Positions 7,796-17,802 of a stretch of 64,000 nt of DNA are shown piece after piece. Every line of letters begins with the position of its first letter. The stretch's first letter is position 1. The notes under the pieces are model-generated. The model searched no databases. It saw nothing but the letters and a program-made list of their open reading frames with translations, and was not told the origin of the DNA. The DNA comes from Actimicrobium sp047621345. GTDB lineage: Bacteria > Pseudomonadota > Gammaproteobacteria > Burkholderiales > Burkholderiaceae_D. Location of the stretch: the NCBI GenBank assembly GCA_047621345.1, contig JBLHLW010000010.1, positions 15,913-79,912 on the forward strand, given 5' to 3'. Both the position numbers and the translations under genes were made by a program.

Positions 7796-8109
7796 CAGGA
7801 ATCCTTGAGCGCATGCGTCAGAATTGCCGTGCGCAACTGTGCGCTGGCGGCGCTGCTGGCATGCCGGAAAATGAAATCGACGCGTGCTGTAATGGCTTCT
7901 TGCGAGGGTTTCTGCCGCATGGCAATACCTTGCTCTGGCTGGCCGTCATCGATCTGCACGTGCGCGATACCGCGTCGCAACAAGCTGGCCAGCAAGACGT
8001 CAGTCAGGAGGGCGCCTTGCGGCAGCAGGGTATTGCCATTGGCATCTTCGACATCGGCGCCCAGGACCATCCCGGCGCGCGCTGCCTCGAGTGCGATGGT
8101 GTCGTTCAT
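7795..8109 (-). CDS. Small solo domain shared with HD-GYP protein tails
   Basis: I start this 104-residue protein at 8109, where ATG overlaps the TGA of the preceding gene (ATGA); a longer frame to 8250 lies inside that gene and is unlikely. It reads LEAARAGMVLGADVEDANGN, then TLLPQGALLTDVLLASLLRR. This GMxLxxDVxDxxGxxLLxxG pattern also occurs at the C-terminus of the HD-GYP protein at 4256-5584 (GMTLAQDLLLSDGSLLLSAE). It therefore seems to be a stand-alone version of a domain normally attached to HD-GYP or HDOD proteins. The remaining half is helical. Function unknown; a role in the same c-di-GMP circuit is inferred from the operon. Confidence 0.7.
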   Translation of the reverse strand: MNDTIALEAARAGMVLGADVEDANGNTLLPQGALLTDVLLASLLRRGIAHVQIDDGQPEQGIAMRQKPSQEAITARVDFIFRHASSAASAQLRTAILTHALKDS

Positions 8110-10673
8110 TGCAACACTCCCCGTTGCGGGTCGGGCGTTAGCGTGACCAGCCAACCGGCAGATGAGGAACCTTGTCCCATTTGATGGGTGCCGAGCAGGA
8201 AGGGCTGGCCATCTAGGGCGATCGGGCGCGCACGCGGTAGTCCATCGCATTTCGGTAACAGATAACGCGCGATCTCCGGGAGTAAATAGCGGACATCGCC
8301 GCCCAGCAATATGCCGCGTTGCCGGAGGCTTTGCGCGGCGGCGTCGTTGACAAAGGCAATCATGTCGTTGTCATCGATGGCCATCACCGGCATTGGCACG
8401 TGCTGCATGGCTTCGCGGACGATGTGCAGGCTGCTCGCATCACGCGCGATTTGCTCTTGCCTCAGACCGAGCAACTCCTGCTGTTGCCGGTTCGCTGCCG
8501 CTAAACCGAGATTCACGGTGTAGACCTGACGCTCCAGACGGCGGTTGTCATCGGCCAGCTCCTTGCGATGAAAGGCTTCCTGAATATGACCGCGCAGCTT
8601 GATATCGTCCCATGGCTTGGTCAGGAACTTGTAGATGGCACCTTCGTTGACCGCATCGGTTACGGATTGCAGTTCGGTGTAGCCGGACAGCACGAGCCGG
8701 ATCGTATGCGGGAAACGAGTTTTGGCGATGCTCAGGAATTCGACGCCGGTCATGCCCGGCATGCGCTGGTCCGACAGGATGACGTCGACCGGATGCTCGG
8801 CCAGAATGGCAAGCCCCTCGGCGCCGTTGTGGGCCGTCAGGATACGGTATCCGTCACGTCGCAGTAGTCGCTTGAGCGATGCCACCATGTTCACTTCATC
8901 ATCGACGAGCAGCAGTGTGCGATCCCGGTGCGGTTGAGCACGCAAGTGTTCTGGCAACGACAAGCCTGCCACGATCAGGTCGTTGAATTGGTCCGCGCTG
9001 ACAGCGGTAGAAAACAAATGTCCCTGAATTTCGTCACACATGTTGTTGCGCAAAAAATGGCATTGCGCTTCGGTTTCGACGCCTTCGGCGATCACGGCGA
9101 TACCCAGTGTGTGCGCCATGGAAATGATGGCCTTGATGATGGCGCCGTCGTCAGGATTGTCTGTGATGCCCTGAACGAAGGAGCAATCGATCTTGACTTT
9201 CCGGAACGGGACACGGCGCAAGTAGCTCAGTGACGACAATCCGGTACCGAAATCATCGAGCGCCAGCGTGACGCCCATCCGGTGCAAGCGTGCCAGCGTA
9301 GTCCCGGTCAGCTCGGCATCTTCGAGCACCACCACTTCGGTGATTTCGAGCGTCAGTAAAGACGGGGAGAGTCCGGAAGCTGCCAGCAGCGCAGCAATCT
9401 GGTCAGCCAGCAGTGGATCGCGTAGTTGTACCGGCGAGATATTGACGGCCACGGGCACCTTCGGCATGCCGGTCGCGCTGCAAGCGGCCAAGTCGAGGCA
9501 CACCCGCTCCATGATCCATAGGCCGATGTCATTGATCAAGCCGGTTTCTTCAGCCAACGCAATGAACTGGCTGGGCATCATGTTGCCTAGCGTGGGGTGG
9601 AACCAGCGCACCAGCGCCTCTGCGCCAGAGATTTTGCCGCTGGTGAGGTTGACCTGAGGCTGGTAGAGCACGGTCAGTTCACGGTTGTGGATGGCGCTGC
9701 GCAAGGCCATCTCCATGACGGTGCGATCATGGAGTTGCTGCGACATCGCTGGCGAGTAGAACAGATGCCTGTTGCGACCCGCTTGTCGGGCTTGTACCAG
9801 TGCCATTCCAGCATAGTTGAGTAGAGATTCGGCATCGCACTGGTCTTCCGGGAACATCGCCAGTCCGAATGAACAGGTCAGGTAGGCTTCATGAGACGGG
9901 AGCGAAATGGGCTGCCCGATCACGCGCTGAATATGTTGGCAGCGGGTGGCGGCTTCCAGTCGCTTGTCGGTATGGAGGACTACGGTATAGCTGGCACTGC
10001 GTGTGCGCGCAACGATTTCGCCTGTCGTGATGCAGCTCTGCAGGCGCTCGGCAACAACCCGCGCGAGCGCATCGATTGCCCGCTCGTTAAGGCTGTCGGA
10101 AAGCATGGCGAGCTGCTGGATAGAAATCGTCACGATCGCCATGCCGGTAACGCGGCGGTCCGGATTGGCGATGGCTGCGTCGAGATACTGCTGCAGACCG
10201 ATCCCATTGGCCAGCCCGGTCAACCTGTCTTGCGATGAGTGTGCTGAGAGTACCTGCGCGGCATGCTTGCGTTCGGTGATGTCGGTCATCATTCCGACGA
10301 ACCGGCATGCGTTGCCGTCCTTGTCAAAGAACGGCGTGATGACCAGTTCATTCCAGCGCAAGATGCCGTTTATCCGGTAGTTGCGCAGTTCGATAGTGAC
10401 CGGGCGTGCGGCGTTCATCGCCGTGAGCAGTGCGGCACGTTCTGGCTGGTCACGCTCATCGAGTTGCAGGAACCACGAATGGCGTCCTGCCAATTCGTCT
10501 TCGGTGTAACCGGTCATTGCCAGGAATGCGGCATTGACATACAGGATGTGACAGTCCTCTTTCACTGCAGCGACGATGATGATGCCGCAGGCGCTGATAT
10601 CCATGACGAAATTACTCAGCGCCTCGGGCGAGTCGGTATCCGGTACCGTGATCTGTGTTGCCTGCATCGCCAT
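8106..10673 (-). CDS. PAS-GGDEF(degenerate)-EAL-REC-PAS hybrid regulator
   Basis: This is an 855-residue first gene of the operon. From Met at 10673 it shows PAS (about 20-140), a GGDEF-like domain (about 145-310), EAL (about 325-570), REC (about 585-700, Asp635 in ILSDQRMP) and a terminal PAS-like region (about 745-840). The GGDEF signature is replaced by RTRSASY, so it should not make c-di-GMP. The EAL domain keeps its expected residues: EALVRW, N411, E443, the DD of LDDFGTG, K494 and AEGVETE, which predicts c-di-GMP phosphodiesterase activity. A receiver placed after the EAL domain is an uncommon order. The start is chosen because AAGAGG lies shortly upstream; Met at 10733 is possible. Confidence 0.88.
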   Translation of the reverse strand: MAMQATQITVPDTDSPEALSNFVMDISACGIIIVAAVKEDCHILYVNAAFLAMTGYTEDELAGRHSWFLQLDERDQPERAALLTAMNAARPVTIELRNYRINGILRWNELVITPFFDKDGNACRFVGMMTDITERKHAAQVLSAHSSQDRLTGLANGIGLQQYLDAAIANPDRRVTGMAIVTISIQQLAMLSDSLNERAIDALARVVAERLQSCITTGEIVARTRSASYTVVLHTDKRLEAATRCQHIQRVIGQPISLPSHEAYLTCSFGLAMFPEDQCDAESLLNYAGMALVQARQAGRNRHLFYSPAMSQQLHDRTVMEMALRSAIHNRELTVLYQPQVNLTSGKISGAEALVRWFHPTLGNMMPSQFIALAEETGLINDIGLWIMERVCLDLAACSATGMPKVPVAVNISPVQLRDPLLADQIAALLAASGLSPSLLTLEITEVVVLEDAELTGTTLARLHRMGVTLALDDFGTGLSSLSYLRRVPFRKVKIDCSFVQGITDNPDDGAIIKAIISMAHTLGIAVIAEGVETEAQCHFLRNNMCDEIQGHLFSTAVSADQFNDLIVAGLSLPEHLRAQPHRDRTLLLVDDEVNMVASLKRLLRRDGYRILTAHNGAEGLAILAEHPVDVILSDQRMPGMTGVEFLSIAKTRFPHTIRLVLSGYTELQSVTDAVNEGAIYKFLTKPWDDIKLRGHIQEAFHRKELADDNRRLERQVYTVNLGLAAANRQQQELLGLRQEQIARDASSLHIVREAMQHVPMPVMAIDDNDMIAFVNDAAAQSLRQRGILLGGDVRYLLPEIARYLLPKCDGLPRARPIALDGQPFLLGTHQMGQGSSSAGWLVTLTPDPQRGVLQ

Positions 10674-10851
10674 CGCCTGCCTCTTACGCGCACTGAATTG
10701 TGTGTTTGTGAAAATGTTTCCCACGAGCAGCATAGCATGTTGTAGTGATGGGTACGTTTCGCTGGTAATGGTTGGTTATTCTCACTTTTTTCAGTATTTC
10801 CCACAGAGCATTGGCAATTCTGAATCCTGCCGGCAGGTGATAGCTACTACA

Positions 10852-12666
10852 ATGTTGGCCATGATTTTGCGCCCCAGACGAACTTTTTCTCCTTGTTATT
10901 CAGCCACTCTGCGGTGGGTCTACTTGCATTTGAACGGTGTGCTCATGCTGGCGTTGCTACTGACAAGTGCCCCGGCATTGGCCCAGACCAGCGGTTATGC
11001 GGTCGAGATCCGTGGTGCAGGCGAGCTCACTGGCTTACTCGATGATTTTCTTGATGTGCGACTCCGCGCTGGCGATGCTGCCATTGATGTTGATGAGCGT
11101 CAGCGTCTGGCCGCGGCTGCGCCGGCGCAGGTGCGTGAATTGCTCGCCACTGAAGGTTATTTTTCGCCGACAGTGACGCAGGAAGTGCTGACCGGCGGAG
11201 AGCGACCGCTGGTGCGTATTACCGTTGATCCAGGCACTGTCACGCGGATCGATGCCGTCGATGTGCGTTTTGCCGGTGCGATTGCGCTGGGGGAGGGGAC
11301 GGATACCGAGCGTATGGCGCGCTTGCGCCGGCAGTGGCGTCTGGCCAGTGGCGCCGTGTTTCGTCAGGAAGACTGGGACGGTGCCAAATCGGCATTATTG
11401 AAAAATCTGCTCGCGCGCGATTACCCGGCTGCCCGTATCGTGCAAAGCGCGGCTGTCATCGATCCTGCGCGTCACAGCGCCGCATTGACCATCGATGTCG
11501 ATTCCGGGCCGCCATTCACCTTTGGACCAGTGCAGGTCAACGGATTAAGCCGCTATCCGCAGAGCCGCATCGACCGGCTTAATCCAATCGTGCCGGGCGA
11601 GCGCTACTCACAGGAGCGACTCAATGAATTGCAGGCGCGTTTGCAAGATAGTGGTTATTTCAAATCGGTCATTGCAACCATTGATGCCGATCCGGCGCAA
11701 CCGGCAGAAGTGCCGGTGCGGGTTGATGTCAATGAAAACGAACGCCGCCGCTTGCAGTTGGGTGGGGGATTCTCGACGGATGCCGGGCCACGTTTGCAAG
11801 CCAAGTTCCTTGATCGAAATTTTTTATCACGCGATTGGCGTCTTGACTCGGAATTGCGCATCGACCGTGGCACACCGCTGCTGGCAGCCGAAGTGACATT
11901 GCCCGCCTTGGGCAATGGCTGGACGCCGAGCGTGGCGGGGCGTTTCGAACGCACGGATATTTCCGGCGAGGTCAGCGACAAGATCCGCAACGATGCACGC
12001 CTGACCAGCCCGGATCGCAACAACGAACAAGTCATCGGCGTGTCGTTTTTGGCCGAGCGCCAGAACATCAACGACGTCCAGATTAACAACCGTCATGCGC
12101 TGATCGCCACCCATACCTTTGCCCGCCGTCGGGTCGATAATCTACTCGATCCGCGGCGCGGCTATGTCGCGGCGCTCGAGCTCGGCGTGGGCGTGCGTGG
12201 CTTGCTGACCGAGCAAAGCCTGGCCCGTGTGGTCGGTCGCGTGACCTGGCTGGAGCCCTGGACAAGAGAATGGAAAACCGTGCTGCGCGCTCAGGTCGGG
12301 CAAGTATTCGGCGCCAGTCGCGAGACGGTGCCGGGTGATCTGTTGTTCCGTACTGGCGGCGATCAGACCGTACGCGGCTACGGCTACAACAGTCTCGGCG
12401 TTGCCGAGAACAACGCGGTAGTGGGTGGGCGCGTGCTGGCCGTGGTCAGCGCCGAACTGATTTACCAGATCACGCCGCAATGGGGCGCTGCCGTTTTTAA
12501 CGATGCAGGTAACGCCGCTGATACCTGGCGTAATTTGAAGCTAGTGATGGGCTCCGGTGTTGGCGCACGCTGGCGCAGCCCGATCGGGCCGGTCAATCTC
12601 GATCTGGCATTTGCTCACGAGACGCGCAAGCCGCGTCTGCATTTTTCTATTGGTTATGGCTTCTGA
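10852..12666 (+). CDS. tamA: TamA-like outer-membrane translocation barrel
   Basis: This BamA-family protein of about 604 residues has a signal peptide (hydrophobic stretch ending TSAPALAQ), three POTRA-like domains and a C-terminal 16-strand barrel typical of Omp85 proteins (FRTGGDQTVRGYGYNSLG; ending HFSIGYGF with a terminal Phe). With TamB it forms the translocation and assembly module linking inner and outer membrane, used for some autotransporters and for phospholipid transport. tamB overlaps its 3' end by 11 bp. AGGTGA at 10835 precedes the ATG at 10852 by 11 nt; ATG 10861 is the alternative. Two internal pieces of this gene recur at 3547-3607. Confidence 0.92.
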   Translation: MLAMILRPRRTFSPCYSATLRWVYLHLNGVLMLALLLTSAPALAQTSGYAVEIRGAGELTGLLDDFLDVRLRAGDAAIDVDERQRLAAAAPAQVRELLATEGYFSPTVTQEVLTGGERPLVRITVDPGTVTRIDAVDVRFAGAIALGEGTDTERMARLRRQWRLASGAVFRQEDWDGAKSALLKNLLARDYPAARIVQSAAVIDPARHSAALTIDVDSGPPFTFGPVQVNGLSRYPQSRIDRLNPIVPGERYSQERLNELQARLQDSGYFKSVIATIDADPAQPAEVPVRVDVNENERRRLQLGGGFSTDAGPRLQAKFLDRNFLSRDWRLDSELRIDRGTPLLAAEVTLPALGNGWTPSVAGRFERTDISGEVSDKIRNDARLTSPDRNNEQVIGVSFLAERQNINDVQINNRHALIATHTFARRRVDNLLDPRRGYVAALELGVGVRGLLTEQSLARVVGRVTWLEPWTREWKTVLRAQVGQVFGASRETVPGDLLFRTGGDQTVRGYGYNSLGVAENNAVVGGRVLAVVSAELIYQITPQWGAAVFNDAGNAADTWRNLKLVMGSGVGARWRSPIGPVNLDLAFAHETRKPRLHFSIGYGF

Positions 12667-15600
12667 ACCTGTTGTGAAACCGGCGGCGACGCCGATGCCA
12701 ACCCCAGTGCATCGACTGTTGCTGCTTGCCGTCGCTATGCTGCTGTTGCTTGTCACCGTCTTGCTGGCCGGGCTGGTTGGCACCGAGACCGGGGCGCGCC
12801 TATTGCTGACGCGTCTGTTGCCGGTGCCGGGGCTGCAGATCGACGGCGTGCAAGGTCGCTTGCTCGGGCCATTGCGGATCGCCCAACTGAGGTTCGACGA
12901 TGCCAGTCAGAGCGTTGTGCTCGACGACTTGAAGTTGGACTGGCGACCGGGTGCGCTCTTTAACGGTCGCCTGCATGTGACGTCGCTGCAGTTGGCACGT
13001 CTGCAAGTGACCAGCAAGCTTGACCAGCCGGTCAAGCCGCTAGCCTTGCCGGCAAGCATTGCGTTGCCCTTCGACCTGCAGGTTGATCAGGTGCGGGTGA
13101 ATGGCGGGGAGGTCCGCAAGGGTGCAGTCAGCCTGATTACGCTGGGCAGCTTCGGTTTCAAGCTCGATTTTGATGGTGCGCGTTACCTGCTCCAACTCGA
13201 CAAGTTGCTCGCCCAATCGGGCGCAGGCAGCCGTGCTGTCAGCGCCAATTTCAGCGGCCGCGCGACCTTGTCGGCGGTCAGCCCGTATGCGTTGCAAGCC
13301 AGCGTGACCAGCGACGCACAGGCGCAGTTGCAGCAGCAGCAGCAGGCAATAGGCGCTAGCGGTGAGCTCAATCTCAGTGGCTCGTTGGCCGAACTGGTTG
13401 CTGCCATTGACCTGACCATGAATTCGGCCCGCGTCACCGGGGACGCGGTACTGCGCCCTTTTTCGGCGCAGCCGCTTGGTCGCACCAAATTGATGGCCCG
13501 GGGACTCGATCTGGCCGCATTGCAGCCAACCTTGCCGACCACGGCACTCGATGTGACGCTCACTGCGCAGGATGCGGGCAGCGGGCAGCTCACACTGACC
13601 AATGCCGAGGCCGGTACTGTCGATGCGCAACGCTTGCCGTTGCAGGCACTGAAGCTCGACTTCACGCAGCAAGATGGCCGCTTCGATGTGGGCAACATCA
13701 CGGCAGCGCTGGGGTCGTCACGCCACCCTGCTGGCAGGATCAGCGGCAGCGGCACCCTCGAACAGGGCGCAGTGACACTGGCGCTGGTGATTGATGCACT
13801 GGATGCACAAGGTCTCGACAAGCGCCTCAATGCGACAACGCTGGAGGGGCGCATCGGTCTGTTGGCCGCCAACGGTACGCAGTCGTTGACGCTGGACCTG
13901 AATCAACCGATCGGGCGCAATAAGCTGCAACTGTCGGCGCAGGCCACGCTGACCGATGCGGCGTTGCTGCTGAACCGGGCTGCATTGCAGCTGGTCGATG
14001 GGCGGCTCGACGCGACCGGACGACTGGCACTGGATGGCACGCAGGCGTTCGCCGTCGACGGCAAGCTGGCACGCTTGCGCCTGCAGGACCTCGGCTCCTT
14101 CGCTGACTTGCCCGCGTTGGAGCTGACCGGCGAGTTCGCGGTCGCAGGAGCGCTCTCGCCACAGCTGACGGCCGATGTGCGCTTTCGGTTAGCCGATAGC
14201 CGGATCGCCGGCCAGCCTTTGCGCGGCGAGGGTAATGCCCGTTTGCGTGCGGAGACACTCAATGTACCGAACTTGCTGCTGGTGGCGGGCGACAACCGTC
14301 TGAGCATGCAGGGCGAACTGGCGCAGGCGCAATCAACGTTGACCTTCAAGCTGGACGCACCAACGCTTGCGCAACTCGGTCCGGCCTTTGGTGGTGCGAT
14401 GACGGCCAGCGGGACGGTACGTGGCACCTTGCGCAAGCCGGCTGTGACGGCAGACTGGAAGGCGACCAATGTACGACTTCCCGGTGCCCTGCAGATCGCC
14501 AGTCTGCAAGGCAAGGCTGAAGTACGGATTGACCCGCAGCAGGCGTTTTCGCTCGATCATGCCGTCGTCGAGGCGCAGGCCAGTGGCCTCAAGTCGGTTG
14601 CGCAGCAGCTCGATCGCCTGACTGCGCGGATTGATTTTTCGACCCGGGCACAAGCGCCGCTGGCGATCACCATGGCGGGAAATGGCTTACGCGCCAACGG
14701 CGTCGTCGCCGATCAGTTTGCGCTGACGGTCAGTGGCACCACCGCGCAGCATGTGCTGACGGCGAGTCTGAACGAGCAATCCCAACGCTGGCGTCTCGGA
14801 GCGACTGGCGGCTTGGCCGCTCTGGGGCCTGATGCGCGATGGCAAGGTCGAATCGAGTCGCTGGATGGCAGCGGCAAGTACGGACTGAAGCTACTGGCGC
14901 CGGCGCCGGTTTCGGTATCCCGGCGGCGCCTGGCGCTGGACGATTTCCGGCTCCAGACAGATAACGCCACGTTGACGGTCGAACAATTGCTGAGCGACGA
15001 GAAGGGCATCACCACGCGTGGGCGTTTTGCCCGTCTTGATGTCACGGCGCTGGTGGCCGCGTTACAACAAACTCCGCCGGTGACAACCGACTTGAAGCTG
15101 GGTGGCAGCTGGAATTTGCAGATGGCTGACGCGCTTAGTGGTCGCCTGCAGATCCAGCGCGAGCAAGGTGACCTGACTGTGCGCGGCAGCAAACCGGTTG
15201 CGCTGGGATTGACGCAGCTCGAAGCGGTCCTGGAGGCTGTGGATGGGCGGCTCGATGCCCGTGTTGCGGTTGCGGGGACGCAGCTTGGCCGGATTACGGT
15301 GTCAGGCAATACGATGACGGGTCGCGGCGACGCCCGCTTCACGCTGCCGCCCGATGCCGCGCTCACTGCATCGGTCAAGCTGACGATCCCGGCGCTGAAC
15401 TGGGTCGGTCCGCTGGCGATGGCCGGACTGGTCACCGAAGGCCAACTGCAAAGTGCAATCACCGTGAGCGGCAGCGTCGCGCAGCCCCGTTTCGGAGGCA
15501 ATATCACCGGGAGCGATTTGCGGGTGTTGCTGGCGGAGCAGGGGATCGATTTGCGTAAGGGAGTGCTCGACAGCACCTTCGAGGGCGAGCGTCTGCTGGT

Positions 15601-16615
15601 CCGCAAGCTGCATTTTGAAAGCGGCAGCGGCACGCTTGATGCGTCCGGTCCCATCAACTTGGCGAGCGGTTTGCCGGAGGCGCAGATCAGTCTGAAGGCC
15701 GATCACTTTCCGCTGCTCAATCGCAGCGACCGCAAGCTGGTCCTGAGTGGTCAGAGCGACATCGGCTGGCGTGATCAGCGCGCCTCGATTCGTGGCGCCT
15801 TCAAGGTCGATTCCGGTAGCTTCGATCTCGGGCGTGCTGATGCGCCAGAGCTGTCGCCTGATGTGGTGATACTCGGCAGTAAGACCAAAAGCGGCCAGCG
15901 GGTCGCCGCTGCCATCGATGTCGGTATTGATCTTGGTGCGGGCGTAGCGCTGAGCGGTCGCGGTCTCGACGGTCTGCTCAATGGCAACTTGCGCCTCGTT
16001 AGCACCAGTGGCGAACCACTGCGTGCGCAGGGCACGCTCAACGTTGTCCGTGGTACCTACAGCGCTTATGGGCGCAAGCTGGCGATCGAACAGGGGGTAT
16101 TGCGTTTCAATGGCCCACTGAACAATCCTTCTCTCGATATTTTGGCGATGCGGCGCGGTGCCGAAGTCGAGGCCGGCGTCGCGGTGCGCGGTACGGTGCT
16201 GGTGCCGCGTGTCACGCTGGTATCCGAACCGACCGTGCCTGATGCAGAGAAACTTTCCTGGCTGGTACTTGGGCGCGCTTTGTCGAGCGCCGGCAGTGGC
16301 GATGCCGGGGCGCTGCAGGCTGCTGCCGCGTCGCTGTTGTCGCAGGGAGCTGCAGCGGGCGTCGAATCGCAACTGGCGTCATCGTTCGGTTTGGAAAATT
16401 TCAGCGTCGGCAAGAGTAGCGATAGCCTGCAGCAACGTATCGTGACTGTCGGGAAGCAGATTTCGGCGCGCTTGTATGTCAGCTATGAACAGGGGCTCGA
16501 AAACACCAGTAGCGTGCTGCACTTCAAGTACACACTCACGCCCAAACTGACGCTGGAAGCGGAGGCGGGCGCCCGCAGCGCCCTGTCGCTGTTCTATAAC
16601 TTGGTGTTTGACTGA
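12656..16615 (+). CDS. tamB: TamB-like inter-membrane protein (DUF490/AsmA-like)
   Basis: This 1319-residue protein has one N-terminal membrane anchor (LLLLAVAMLLLLVTVLLAG) and a very long body of repeated amphipathic beta strands. It ends in the conserved TamB C-terminal domain (GAVALSGRGLDG-like region, LSWLVLGRALSS, GLENFSVGKSS, ending FYNLVFD). This fold forms a hydrophobic groove that spans the periplasm and works with TamA. The ATG lies inside the end of tamA (ATGGCTTCTGA), so translation is probably coupled. Length is in the usual range of about 1250-1400. Confidence 0.92.
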   Translation: MASEPVVKPAATPMPTPVHRLLLLAVAMLLLLVTVLLAGLVGTETGARLLLTRLLPVPGLQIDGVQGRLLGPLRIAQLRFDDASQSVVLDDLKLDWRPGALFNGRLHVTSLQLARLQVTSKLDQPVKPLALPASIALPFDLQVDQVRVNGGEVRKGAVSLITLGSFGFKLDFDGARYLLQLDKLLAQSGAGSRAVSANFSGRATLSAVSPYALQASVTSDAQAQLQQQQQAIGASGELNLSGSLAELVAAIDLTMNSARVTGDAVLRPFSAQPLGRTKLMARGLDLAALQPTLPTTALDVTLTAQDAGSGQLTLTNAEAGTVDAQRLPLQALKLDFTQQDGRFDVGNITAALGSSRHPAGRISGSGTLEQGAVTLALVIDALDAQGLDKRLNATTLEGRIGLLAANGTQSLTLDLNQPIGRNKLQLSAQATLTDAALLLNRAALQLVDGRLDATGRLALDGTQAFAVDGKLARLRLQDLGSFADLPALELTGEFAVAGALSPQLTADVRFRLADSRIAGQPLRGEGNARLRAETLNVPNLLLVAGDNRLSMQGELAQAQSTLTFKLDAPTLAQLGPAFGGAMTASGTVRGTLRKPAVTADWKATNVRLPGALQIASLQGKAEVRIDPQQAFSLDHAVVEAQASGLKSVAQQLDRLTARIDFSTRAQAPLAITMAGNGLRANGVVADQFALTVSGTTAQHVLTASLNEQSQRWRLGATGGLAALGPDARWQGRIESLDGSGKYGLKLLAPAPVSVSRRRLALDDFRLQTDNATLTVEQLLSDEKGITTRGRFARLDVTALVAALQQTPPVTTDLKLGGSWNLQMADALSGRLQIQREQGDLTVRGSKPVALGLTQLEAVLEAVDGRLDARVAVAGTQLGRITVSGNTMTGRGDARFTLPPDAALTASVKLTIPALNWVGPLAMAGLVTEGQLQSAITVSGSVAQPRFGGNITGSDLRVLLAEQGIDLRKGVLDSTFEGERLLVRKLHFESGSGTLDASGPINLASGLPEAQISLKADHFPLLNRSDRKLVLSGQSDIGWRDQRASIRGAFKVDSGSFDLGRADAPELSPDVVILGSKTKSGQRVAAAIDVGIDLGAGVALSGRGLDGLLNGNLRLVSTSGEPLRAQGTLNVVRGTYSAYGRKLAIEQGVLRFNGPLNNPSLDILAMRRGAEVEAGVAVRGTVLVPRVTLVSEPTVPDAEKLSWLVLGRALSSAGSGDAGALQAAAASLLSQGAAAGVESQLASSFGLENFSVGKSSDSLQQRIVTVGKQISARLYVSYEQGLENTSSVLHFKYTLTPKLTLEAEAGARSALSLFYNLVFD

Positions 16616-16629
16616 CCGGATTGCATGAC

Positions 16630-17778
16630 TTAGGAATTGGCGCTGTACGGCGGCAACTCATGTACGACCACGCCGATATCATCGGGCACCTCGTTGAGCC
16701 AATTGCCAGAGTCGATTGCTCGCATGGCATCCTGATAGCCCTGTTCCCAGCGCCAGGCGACGGATCCTTTTGAAAAATTGATGTCTTTGGAGGCCATGTG
16801 CCAGTCCCGCCCGGCATAGGGCAAGCGCACGATGTGCATCGTGGTGTCGCAACCCAGTGCAGCCAATTGCCTGATGTCTTCGACCGTTTTCAGATCATCA
16901 GGCATCTTGTCATGTACCGCGCGCAGGGTGCGACGCAGATTATGCAGTTTCAGGTATTCGTTGATGACCTGCTGCGAGCGAGAAGCAAACATCACGTCTT
17001 TTTGGCGGGTCTGGACCTGGTCCAGCGTGACCGGTTCGGGACCATCGGCGCTCCATAAGTCGACCATGAAGCACAGCGTGTCCATGCGCGGTTCGTCGTC
17101 GAGCACGGTGTCGAGCGGGGTATTGGAATACAGGCCGCCATCCCAATACAGATCACCATCAATACGCACCGGCGCAAAGCCGGGTGGCAGAGCACCACTG
17201 GCCATGATGTGATCGACGCCAATGAGTTGCCGAGCATTGTCGAAACTGGCGAGTCCACCGGTGGTGACCTTGAGCGCATTGACGCTCAGGCGCATCTGGT
17301 CTTTGGAATTAATCAGATCAAAATCGACTAGTTCGGTGAGTGTCTTTTTCAATGCAGTGGTGTCGTAGAAACTGGCAAACTCCGGATCGACCGCCATCCC
17401 GAGCGGAAACAGGCTGAATGGTCGCGGTTGAAAAAAGCCGGGTACACCGCGCGTCATGGCATCCATGGTGGCGAGCATGGTGTTGAGACGGCGCGCTTCA
17501 TCGGTCACGTGATTGAGGTCGAATCCATCGGCGTGGGAGACGCGATCCCAGAACTCACGCAGGCGTACCATGCGCATGGCCTTGTCATTGCCTGCGATGA
17601 GTGCGGCATTGATCGCGCCAATGGATGTCCCGACCACCCAGTCAGGTGTCAGATCGTGTTCGTCGAGAGCCTGATAGATGCCTGCCTGGTAAGCGCCGAG
17701 TGCGCCTCCACCCTGTAGTACAAGTGCAATGCGCTGGTTAGGCAACTTTTTAAATTTGGTGGCGGGTGTCGTTTTCAT
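16630..17778 (-). CDS. Patatin-like phospholipase (DUF3734-type C-terminus)
   Basis: This 382-residue protein has the patatin signature in order: the oxyanion loop LQGGGALGAYQAG (about 23-35), the nucleophile elbow GTSIGAINA and the catalytic DGG in YWDGGLYSNTPL. The C-terminal part (KDVMFASRSQQVI onward) resembles the DUF3734 family. No signal peptide is seen, so it is probably a cytoplasmic or membrane-associated lipid acyl hydrolase. Possible roles are phospholipid turnover or PHB-related metabolism; the substrate cannot be told from sequence. It is convergent with tamB. Confidence 0.88.
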   Translation of the reverse strand: MKTTPATKFKKLPNQRIALVLQGGGALGAYQAGIYQALDEHDLTPDWVVGTSIGAINAALIAGNDKAMRMVRLREFWDRVSHADGFDLNHVTDEARRLNTMLATMDAMTRGVPGFFQPRPFSLFPLGMAVDPEFASFYDTTALKKTLTELVDFDLINSKDQMRLSVNALKVTTGGLASFDNARQLIGVDHIMASGALPPGFAPVRIDGDLYWDGGLYSNTPLDTVLDDEPRMDTLCFMVDLWSADGPEPVTLDQVQTRQKDVMFASRSQQVINEYLKLHNLRRTLRAVHDKMPDDLKTVEDIRQLAALGCDTTMHIVRLPYAGRDWHMASKDINFSKGSVAWRWEQGYQDAMRAIDSGNWLNEVPDDIGVVVHELPPYSANS

Positions 17779-17802
17779 GCCGGGAAGGTATCACGAACGG
17801 GC

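Noticed and set aside
7795..8250. Long version (151 codons) of the small solo-domain protein
   Set aside because: The extra 47 codons lie inside the upstream coding region and lack family similarity; ATG 8109 gives a typical ATGA coupling.
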